A DNA stretch of 11,960 nucleotides from an uncultured bacterium (lineage in GTDB: Bacteria; Bacteroidota; Bacteroidia; Bacteroidales; Marinifilaceae). The position numbers and the translations under genes were made by a program. The stretch spans positions 1-11,960 of the forward strand of contig CAJMSX010000077.1 of assembly GCA_905216195.1 (NCBI GenBank), written 5' to 3'. The notes under the pieces are model-generated. The model was not told the origin of the DNA, searched no databases, and saw only the letters and a list, made by a program, of their open reading frames with translations. Shown here piece after piece: positions 1 through 5,813 of this stretch (position 1 is the stretch's first letter; each line of letters opens with the position of its first letter).

Positions 1-502
1 GGAAACAATTTGGCAAAATAACCCGAAAATAACAAAAACCGACAGTACTACTTTCCTGGGCAACTTTTCTTCCCGACGAGCGCCCGCTAAAAACAAACTG
101 ATCGAAAAGGAAGCTTTTGTATGCGATTCCTACGACATCTATCCCTATAATTCCGACAAGCGATACTACTCCATTATAAGCCGGGCTAGGAATTCCATAT
201 GCGGAGAATACGATCCCGAATTTTTTGCTTACCTCCCCGAACCCCTCGATGGTACTCAAGCCAAAAAAGACTTAAGCCAATACAGGGATTTAGAAGAACA
301 ATTCCGTTTTTACAATAAAAAACCGTATTATGAACCTTCATTCTATGCCGATTTCTTTGATATTCTATATAAAAATCTCGGAGACATCAATGTAAATCAG
401 TATGCATATATTTTGGAGGTCTACAGGCAACGGGTAACCGATGTTTTTTTCAAAGGAAAAGATCCGGAAACCTTATTTACCTCTTTTACGGTTCCCGAAT
501 AA
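1..502 (+). CDS. 3' end of a secreted carboxypeptidase-regulatory-like protein (paralogue of the next gene), 5' partial
   Basis: This is an open frame entering from the left edge (codons from base 2) and ending at TAA 500-502, giving 166 residues. It aligns throughout with the C-terminal 167 residues of the gene at 560-2074, with one single-codon indel near its middle. The shared stretches include RRAPAKNKLIEKEAF, DGTQAKKDLSQYRDLEEQF and TDVFFKGKDPET. By analogy with its neighbour, the missing N-terminus should carry a signal peptide and a carboxypeptidase-regulatory-like beta-sandwich domain. The C-terminal part visible here matches no named domain I recognise. It is tyrosine- and charge-rich with no membrane segment, consistent with a periplasmic or surface location. 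The stop lies 57 bases before the next gene, so both copies probably share a transcript. Its function is unknown. Confidence 0.85.
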   Translation, partial: ETIWQNNPKITKTDSTTFLGNFSSRRAPAKNKLIEKEAFVCDSYDIYPYNSDKRYYSIISRARNSICGEYDPEFFAYLPEPLDGTQAKKDLSQYRDLEEQFRFYNKKPYYEPSFYADFFDILYKNLGDINVNQYAYILEVYRQRVTDVFFKGKDPETLFTSFTVPE

Positions 503-559
503 TATACATGATTTGATAGTCCTCTATTTTAATTGTTGTTGAAAACCAAGTTATAGTCT

Positions 560-2074
560 ATGAAATACTTTTTTACCGTTTTTATTGTAATATTAATGAA
601 TCTGGTCCAGCCGGAAGTTTTTGCTCAAACAGAATCTATGGTACAAATCAAGAATTCCAAGGGAGAAGGAGTATCCGGCGTATATATGGTCAATAAAACC
701 CGTACGTATCTCATCACCTCCAGCGATGAAGAAGGGCGGTGCTATTTCGATGCCGGAGCACTGGCTCCCACCGACTCCATTCAATTCGCCTCCCTCGGAT
801 TCGAAGAAGTGATGATAACGGCCCGCGAACTGGAAAAACGATCGGAAATCTTCTTATCCGAAAAAACATACGATCTACAGGAAGTGGCCGTGTCCGATAT
901 ACGGCCCGAAACCCTGCTGAAAAAAGCTGCCGCCTTAATGAAAAAACCAAAAGGGAAAAACCATCACTATCAATACTACGGCAAGGGACAATACATGAAG
1001 ATTACCCAATGCAACGGCAAAGCCGTCGAATACCGCAGGGAATACGGCGCTTTTTTTACTTCCGGGAACATTCTCCGACAGGGGAAATGGGACGAGTACT
1101 ATCGCTTCGATTTTGTTTCGGCCTATATGGCCAGAAGCTATAATTTAATGGCAAACGGACAGGATACCCTCTATCCTCTCTATATTTATAAAAAAAATTC
1201 GGAATATAATTACAGTGCTCCCGTAATAAAAATACACAGACTTAACCGGGCTATTTTATTAGACGGACCCATTTTTACAAGTTTGAAATACTACCAGTTC
1301 CGTCTCATCGACAACAACCAGAATTATACGTATGAATTCCGCAGCAAACCCCGGATTCCCCTCAGTGATTTACGTATAAGTTGCAACGGTACCTTGACCA
1401 TAGACCCGGAAACAGCCCGGCTCCGCAACATAACAATTGATTATATCGATTATAATATGATCGAGCTGGTCCGCTTTAAGAAAAAAGTTAATTCCCCTTA
1501 TTCTACCCGGGCCCGGTTGGAAATCGGCTGGACGCCGGAAGGACAGCCTTATATCAAAAGCTGCCGCCAGGAAACAATTTGGCAAAATAACCCGAAAATA
1601 ACAAAAACCGACAGTACTACTTTCATCGGTACTTCGCCTTCCCGCAGAGCGCCCGCTAAAAACAAACTGATCGAAAAGGAAGCTTTTGTATGCGAGTCTT
1701 ATGATACCTATCCCTATGATTCGGACGGGCGATACTACTCTCTTATCTGCCGGGCTATGAATTCCATATGCGGAGAATACGATTCCGCAATTTTTGCTTC
1801 TCTCCCCGAACCCATCGATGGTACTCAAGCCAAAAAAGACTTAAGTCAATACAGGGATTTAGAAGAACAATTCAAAATTCACAGCAATAAACGCTATATA
1901 GATGATCCCTCTATTCATGCCGGGCACCCGGATATATTTCACAAAAATTATGGAGATATCACACTCTTTCAGTATGCATATCTTATTGAAGTATTCAGGC
2001 AACGGATAACCGATGTTTTTTTCAAAGGAAAAGATCCGGAAACCATGTTCACACCTGTTTCTATCCCCAATTAA
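560..2074 (+). CDS. Secreted carboxypeptidase-regulatory-like domain protein
   Basis: The product is 504 aa. Residues 1-23 are a Sec signal peptide (basic start, hydrophobic core, then a predicted A-Q cut after VFA). Residues about 25-100 fit the CarboxypepD_reg-like fold common in Bacteroidota: G-x-x-V-x-G-V-Y, a later DEEGRCYF turn, then DSIQFASLGFEE and a LQEVAV ending, which is also seen at the N-terminus of TonB-dependent receptors. The rest (about 105-504) is a family-specific region that I cannot name. It lacks the transmembrane beta-barrel length expected of a SusC-type receptor, so it is not a transporter. A role as an envelope or surface protein is inferred. The gene sits 57 bases after a paralogue and 30 bases before the cysteine-rich peptide gene, so it may be the head of the same transcript. 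The ATG at 560 gives a good signal peptide. Confidence 0.85.
   Translation: MKYFFTVFIVILMNLVQPEVFAQTESMVQIKNSKGEGVSGVYMVNKTRTYLITSSDEEGRCYFDAGALAPTDSIQFASLGFEEVMITARELEKRSEIFLSEKTYDLQEVAVSDIRPETLLKKAAALMKKPKGKNHHYQYYGKGQYMKITQCNGKAVEYRREYGAFFTSGNILRQGKWDEYYRFDFVSAYMARSYNLMANGQDTLYPLYIYKKNSEYNYSAPVIKIHRLNRAILLDGPIFTSLKYYQFRLIDNNQNYTYEFRSKPRIPLSDLRISCNGTLTIDPETARLRNITIDYIDYNMIELVRFKKKVNSPYSTRARLEIGWTPEGQPYIKSCRQETIWQNNPKITKTDSTTFIGTSPSRRAPAKNKLIEKEAFVCESYDTYPYDSDGRYYSLICRAMNSICGEYDSAIFASLPEPIDGTQAKKDLSQYRDLEEQFKIHSNKRYIDDPSIHAGHPDIFHKNYGDITLFQYAYLIEVFRQRITDVFFKGKDPETMFTPVSIPN
1570..2074 (+). repeat. Tandem paralogous repeat unit (second copy of 1-502)
   Basis: The 3' third of this gene repeats bases 1-502. 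Bases 1-55 equal 1570-1624 exactly. Bases 80-126 equal 1649-1695 exactly. Bases 246-304 equal 1815-1873 except for one base at 277/1846. Bases 435-472 equal 2007-2044 exactly. Between these blocks the copies differ strongly, and one extra codon in the second copy shifts the offset from 1569 to 1572. The spacers after the two stop codons are unrelated. This is a diverged tandem gene duplication with patches of near-perfect identity, not a mobile element. Confidence 0.9.
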
Positions 2075-2104
2075 CGAATTAGCTCACCCTTAAAAACCAG
2101 ACCC

Positions 2105-2371
2105 ATGAAACCTGAAACAATCTACATCGCTTTATTTTTTATCTGGAGTTCCGCTTTATCCGTTCTCTGTATTTCATATGAGAAGAAGAGCATAACTTTT
2201 ACCAGCGAAAATGAAAAGGCCTTTGCCCAAACAAACGTCACTCAACACAACCAGGAAATAACGGTAGAACACTTCTGCCGGTGTAAAAAGGGGGGGTGTT
2301 ATGCAGGAAATGCTATCTCTTTACGGCCATCCTGCGGAAATCCTCCCTGTCATGAAAATACTTGCAATTAA
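2105..2371 (+). CDS. Small exported cysteine-rich peptide, NVEALA-like
   Basis: The product is 88 aa. Residues 5-24 are a hydrophobic export segment after a short MKPET start. Residues 34-42 read SENEKAFAQ. NEKAFA lines up with the NVEALA motif of Bacteroidota small secreted proteins (PF14055) at N, A and A, with F for L, so the assignment is suggestive rather than certain. A39-F40-A41 also forms an A-x-A signal peptidase site. The remaining 47 residues are soluble and hold six cysteines (58, 60, 65, 77, 82, 87), with a KKGG turn between the second and third. A peptide with three disulfides or a metal site is possible. The gene is 25 bases upstream of the beta-propeller lipoprotein, a pairing I recall for NVEALA genes. 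The cluster also encodes two CxxC proteins and a signal peptidase I. Its function is unknown; a secreted signal, toxin or antibacterial peptide are all untested possibilities. Confidence 0.75.
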   Translation: MKPETIYIALFFIWSSALSVLCISYEKKSITFTSENEKAFAQTNVTQHNQEITVEHFCRCKKGGCYAGNAISLRPSCGNPPCHENTCN

Positions 2372-2396
2372 AATCATCTCTTAAAAAACGAAAGCC

Positions 2397-3545
2397 ATGA
2401 AAAAAATCTTACTGATAAGCTTAGTCGCCGTTTTATGCGGCAGTTGCCGGACCGAAAAAGGAAAAAACCATAATTTTTACGATTCAATTCCGAATCGTTC
2501 CTGCGAAAATATCGAAATAAAAAATCCGTTAGTTCTGGACACCCTCATTTTCGACGGGAAATATTCTTCTATGGAAGGCTCTTTCTTTATCTTGCGGGAT
2601 ACGGTGTTTATGGCCGATCCGGCCGTCCAAGCCATCCTCGCTTTCGATAAAAACGGAAAATACCTGGGACAAAAAGTGAGAAGAGGCGCAGGACCCGACG
2701 AATTGGTAGGGGTCAATACCGCCTCCGCCCGGGGGGACGGATGCGTGGTGATCGACAACAATTGGACCGTATCCGTTTTCGACAAAAACTGGCACCGGAC
2801 TCATAGCTTCGAAATCGACTGGGCACCGAAACAAAGCCTAAAAGACCGCCAAAATAACCCGGATCCGGAAGACAGCGGAATTTATGAACTGGAATACTAC
2901 AAACCCCTGGTCCATGCTTACGGAGATTCCTCCCTGCTTATCCACATTACCACCGAAAACCCTCTCCTCAATGCCTATCAGGGACCGGGAGTCGATAAAT
3001 TTTACAATGAAGCGTACAGTATCGGACAAATTTCCCTATCCACCCGTAAAGTGGAGAAATTATTATGCCCCTATCCACCGCTCTACTCGAATTATAAATA
3101 CCTTCCTACTTTTAAAAACCAACTCTTCGATACCCGTGGAGATAAACTCTACTATTCTTTCGAAGCCGATCCACAGATTTATTGTTACAACATCCATACT
3201 TCGGAAATCTTTTCTTTCGGTAACCCGGGGAAAAACATGGAAACGAAATATCCGGAATATCACAATGCAGAAGATACGGATGCAAACTATTCCGACGATC
3301 GGGAAAAATACGGTTTTTACTCGTACTTAAAATGTGATCCGATAAATAACCTGATTTTCAGAGGATACCGGAAAGGAGAAAATTTACCCGACGGACTGCA
3401 AATCTATAGCGGAGATTGTCTGATCGGAGATGTGGAAGTGCCCCGGGGCTTCGAAATCATCGGCTACAGCGCCCCCTGGTATTACGCCTACGGAAACAGT
3501 GATTTCGAACAGGAGAACATGACCTTTTACCGTTTTAAATTATAA
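2397..3545 (+). CDS. Six-bladed beta-propeller lipoprotein (TolB-like / BF3164-like)
   Basis: The product is 382 aa. It begins with a lipoprotein signal ending in LCGSC, so Cys17 should be lipidated. The mature part shows repeated propeller strands of the form F-D-K-N-G-K/W (LAFDKNGKYLGQ near residue 82, VFDKNWHRTHSF near 126), and a RRGAGPDEL loop near residue 96 that corresponds to the G-x-GPGEF signature of Bacteroidales six-bladed propeller proteins (TolB-like or BF3164-like). Such proteins sit in the outer membrane or periplasm; most have no assigned biochemical function, and sensing or binding is usually assumed. Its position directly after an NVEALA-like peptide and before a thioredoxin lipoprotein suggests it handles or recognises that peptide, which is inference from context. 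The ATG at 2397 gives a compact, convincing lipoprotein signal. Confidence 0.85.
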   Translation: MKKILLISLVAVLCGSCRTEKGKNHNFYDSIPNRSCENIEIKNPLVLDTLIFDGKYSSMEGSFFILRDTVFMADPAVQAILAFDKNGKYLGQKVRRGAGPDELVGVNTASARGDGCVVIDNNWTVSVFDKNWHRTHSFEIDWAPKQSLKDRQNNPDPEDSGIYELEYYKPLVHAYGDSSLLIHITTENPLLNAYQGPGVDKFYNEAYSIGQISLSTRKVEKLLCPYPPLYSNYKYLPTFKNQLFDTRGDKLYYSFEADPQIYCYNIHTSEIFSFGNPGKNMETKYPEYHNAEDTDANYSDDREKYGFYSYLKCDPINNLIFRGYRKGENLPDGLQIYSGDCLIGDVEVPRGFEIIGYSAPWYYAYGNSDFEQENMTFYRFKL

Positions 3546-3620
3546 GATTCGGGAAAGAACAAAAAATAAACATCCCTAGCCGGTAAAACACAGCGGTTAC
3601 TTTAATTTAAATTATTTAGT

Positions 3621-4163
3621 ATGAAACTCTTCTATCTGGGAGCAGCCTGGCTACTCCTGCTAACGGCTTGCAGCCCGAAAGAAAACAGCCGGATACAAAT
3701 TATCCGGGAATGGCAAAACAAAGAAATCCTTTTCCCCCGGCATTTACAAGCCCGTGTCCTGGGGAAGGATACAATCTGTGACGATTTACTCCATAAAACT
3801 TGCAAAGTGCTGGTACATGTAGATTCCTCCGGTTGCACCCCCTGCCGGCTACATCTGTACCAATGGCACAAAATCATCCAGGAATATAAAGGAGAAACGG
3901 AAAAACTGGCGTTCGTATTTATCGTACATGCCCAGAATCCTAAAAAACTGGACATCATTTGCCAGGAAAATAAATTCAATTATCCGGTGTTCTATGACAA
4001 AAGCGGGACTACCAACCGGTTGAATCGATTCCCCAAAGACATTGCTTTTCACACCTTTCTTCTCGGGCCCGGTAATAAAGTGTTGCTCAGCGGAGATCCG
4101 ATCGGACGTCCCCCGGTATGGGAGCTCTACCGGAAAAAAATAGCCGAATACCTGAATAAATAA
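3621..4163 (+). CDS. Thioredoxin-fold lipoprotein with CTPC site
   Basis: The product is 180 aa. The signal ends in LLTAC, placing the lipidated Cys at 17. The core has a beta strand (KVLVHVDSS), then the redox motif C72-T-P-C75 and a long helix, as in thioredoxin-like/TlpA proteins. A second half (LAFVFIVHAQNPKK, then YPVFYD) follows the usual order of a TlpA-type fold. The strand that should carry the cis-proline reads AFHTFLLGPGNK, with His144 where a proline is expected. Three more cysteines occur (53, 61, 114). Expected role: periplasm-facing thiol-disulfide exchange on the membrane surface, substrate unknown. It lies 75 bases after the propeller gene and only 7 bases before the signal peptidase gene, so these last two are almost certainly cotranscribed. 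Confidence 0.85.
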   Translation: MKLFYLGAAWLLLLTACSPKENSRIQIIREWQNKEILFPRHLQARVLGKDTICDDLLHKTCKVLVHVDSSGCTPCRLHLYQWHKIIQEYKGETEKLAFVFIVHAQNPKKLDIICQENKFNYPVFYDKSGTTNRLNRFPKDIAFHTFLLGPGNKVLLSGDPIGRPPVWELYRKKIAEYLNK

Positions 4164-4170
4164 AATACCC

Positions 4171-4995
4171 GTGAAAAAGTATTACAAACTCTGGAAAACG
4201 CTCGGGATCACCCTGACGGCGGCTATCGTCACCGGAATGTTGCTAAAAATTTTCGTATTCGGCATTTTCAATATTCCTACTTTTTCGATGACTCCCGCCA
4301 TTCAGGGCGGAGACCGGGTATTGGTCAACAAAATTATCTACGGAACCCGGCTTTCTTGTTCCGTTCCCCCCAAAGGAGGCTCCGCTAAAGTGGTTCGCCT
4401 GAAAGGCTACGACCGCCCCCGGAAAAACGATATCGTAGTTTTTAATCCGCCTTACCGGCATAACATAGCCCGCATTCACATCGACCCATCCAAATTTTTC
4501 ATTAAACGTTGCCTGGGTGTACCGGGAGATACGCTCTCGATTGCCGAAGCCCGTTACATCGTCAATGGAAAAAAAATATACGGAGATACCATCGCCCAAA
4601 AAAGATTGTGGCGCGAACGAGCAGGCCTATCGGTAGACGAACGCATTCTCCCCTATGCCGATACGCCCTTTCTCTGGACCGTACTGGATTACGGACCCAT
4701 TATCGTACCCGGAAAAAATGTAGAAATAACACTTAATTCAGCTAACCGTTTCTTTTACCAAAAACTGGTCGAATATGAAAATCCCGGTAAAACCGTTCCG
4801 ACGGAAGGTAGCTATACTTTCCAGAAAAACTGGTATTTTATGGCCGGCGATAATCTGAGATCTTCTTATGATTCCCGCTATTGGGGAGTAGTCCCGGAAG
4901 ATTGCATCATCGGAAAAGCCGTTCTGATTTTGTATGCCCGGAATATTTTTGAAAACACCTGGAAACCGGAACGTTTTCTGAAAATCGTCAGGTAG
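4171..4995 (+). CDS. lepB: Signal peptidase I (S26 family)
   Basis: The product is 274 aa and would cut Sec signal peptides at the outer face of the inner membrane. One transmembrane segment spans about residues 11-32. It is followed by IPTFSM with nucleophile Ser39, by GDRVLVNK (47-54), by the catalytic lysine in FIKRCLGVPGD (Lys112), and by GDN-x-x-S-S-Y-D-S-R-Y-W-G (226-239), the conserved box E. All catalytic elements are intact. The start is GTG at 4171: the next Met in frame (residue 23) would break the membrane anchor, and the site lies 7 bases after the preceding stop, as expected in a tight operon. Its location in a cluster of secreted proteins, apart from any housekeeping neighbours, suggests an accessory enzyme dedicated to local substrates such as the cysteine-rich peptide. 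Whether it is the only copy in the genome cannot be seen here. Confidence 0.95.
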   Translation: MKKYYKLWKTLGITLTAAIVTGMLLKIFVFGIFNIPTFSMTPAIQGGDRVLVNKIIYGTRLSCSVPPKGGSAKVVRLKGYDRPRKNDIVVFNPPYRHNIARIHIDPSKFFIKRCLGVPGDTLSIAEARYIVNGKKIYGDTIAQKRLWRERAGLSVDERILPYADTPFLWTVLDYGPIIVPGKNVEITLNSANRFFYQKLVEYENPGKTVPTEGSYTFQKNWYFMAGDNLRSSYDSRYWGVVPEDCIIGKAVLILYARNIFENTWKPERFLKIVR

Positions 4996-5021
4996 GGGCG
5001 ACCGTAAAACCCGGCCCGTGA

Positions 5022-5078
5022 GGAAGAGAAACTTCCTTTTCTCCCTGAGGGAACCAATACAGCCGGGAGAAAAGGAAG
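5022..5078 (+). other. Perfect inverted repeat with a competing upstream hairpin after the signal peptidase gene
   Basis: Bases 5032-5045 (CTTCCTTTTCTCCC) are the exact reverse complement of 5065-5078, giving a 14-bp stem with a 19-base loop. Its left arm also pairs with GGAAG at 5022-5026 in a small 5-bp hairpin, so the two structures exclude each other. No T-run follows on the plus strand, so it is not a standard intrinsic terminator for the upstream operon. It lies 37 bases past the signal peptidase stop. It may stabilise or end that transcript, or act as a leader structure for the TlpA gene 115 bases on. Confidence 0.55.
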
Positions 5079-5102
5079 GAGCCGAAAGAGCAGGCCGTAT
5101 TC

Positions 5103-5122
5103 AAAAAAAGCGCCGGCCGGCG
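5103..5122 (-). terminator. GC palindrome followed by T7 when read on the minus strand
   Basis: Bases 5111-5122 (CGCCGGCCGGCG) are a 12-bp perfect palindrome, preceded on the plus strand by seven As at 5103-5109. Read on the minus strand this is a GC-rich stem (four pairs around a GGCC loop) followed by C and seven Ts, the form of an intrinsic terminator. No minus-strand gene ends here. If real it would stop read-through antisense to the TlpA gene. The stem is short, so the call is weak. Confidence 0.3.
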
Positions 5123-5193
5123 GCAAAGGAATAAAAACAAATCTTAACTTAGCGTCGGTAATCGAATTATTAAATGTTTCTAAGCAACCGATC

Positions 5194-5712
5194 ATGAAAA
5201 AATTATTTCTTCTCCTGACCGGGCTGTTCGTAAGCATGATGCTGAACGCCCAGAACGACAACCGGGGATATCGGGTAAAAGTAGGGGATACCGCTCCCGA
5301 TATCACCATCCGTTACACCGATGGAACTGTAAAAAAACTATCCGATTTCCGGGGAAAAACGGTTATGTTGCAATTTACCGCCAGTTGGTGCGGAGTATGC
5401 AGAAAGGAAATGCCTTTTATTGAAAAAGACATCTGGTTGAAACACAAGGATCATCCCAATTTCGTCCTGTTGGGTATCGACCTGAAAGAAAGTAAAGAAA
5501 AAACAGAGGAATTCGCTAAGGCCATCGGCATTACTTATCCCTTGACCCTCGACCCGGACGGACAGTCTTTCTATACCTATGCCGAAAAGAATGCCGGAGT
5601 CACCCGGAATATCATCATCGATAAAAACGGGAAAATCATTTACCTTACCCGGCTCTACGATCCCAAAGAATTCCGGGAAATGGTAAAAATCATCGAGAAA
5701 GAACTTCAATAA
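5194..5712 (+). CDS. Secreted TlpA-family thiol-disulfide oxidoreductase
   Basis: The product is 172 aa. Residues 1-20 are a cleavable signal peptide ending LNA-Q. The mature protein is a TlpA/AhpC-TSA-like thioredoxin domain: VGDTAPDITIRYTDGT near residue 30, DFRGKTVMLQFTASWC, then the active site C66-G-V-C69. It continues with LLGIDLKES and YPLTLDPDGQ, and ends with a helix. The usual cis-proline strand reads AGVTRNIIIDKNGK, so Thr/Arg replace the proline, as I recall for some Bacteroidales relatives. It should be periplasmic and reduce or rearrange protein disulfides; its substrate is unknown. The gene is separated from the signal peptidase by 198 bases, so it may have its own promoter, though no full consensus is visible (only TAACTTAG at 5145-5152, without a -33 box). 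It converges on the protease gene. Confidence 0.9.
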   Translation: MKKLFLLLTGLFVSMMLNAQNDNRGYRVKVGDTAPDITIRYTDGTVKKLSDFRGKTVMLQFTASWCGVCRKEMPFIEKDIWLKHKDHPNFVLLGIDLKESKEKTEEFAKAIGITYPLTLDPDGQSFYTYAEKNAGVTRNIIIDKNGKIIYLTRLYDPKEFREMVKIIEKELQ

Positions 5713-5727
5713 ATCATCCAAAAAACA

Positions 5728-5789
5728 TTTCTCCCCGGGAAGACGCAGAATCGCCGCTTTCACACGGCCCCGTTCTTCCCGGGGAGAAA
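5728..5789 (-). terminator. Hairpin terminator of the minus-strand protease operon
   Basis: Bases 5728-5743 (TTTCTCCCCGGGAAGA) are the exact reverse complement of 5774-5789: a 16-bp stem with a 30-base loop. On the minus strand the stem is followed by TG and six Ts (5725-5720), as in an intrinsic terminator. It lies 24 bases past the stop of the S41 protease gene. It also begins 15 bases past the stop of the convergent TlpA gene, so it may stop both transcripts, although the plus-strand side has no T-run. Confidence 0.75.
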
Positions 5790-5813
5790 AGCAAAAGAGG
5801 AAGCGGAAGGATT

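Noticed and set aside
1..2074. Insertion sequence or mobile element as the cause of the duplication
   Set aside because: There is no transposase, no terminal inverted repeats and no target duplication; the repeat follows the coding frame and ends at the stop codons.
560..2074. TonB-dependent (SusC-like) receptor
   Set aside because: The N-terminal domain is shared with such receptors, but 504 residues leave no room for a plug plus 22-strand barrel and no plug motif is seen.
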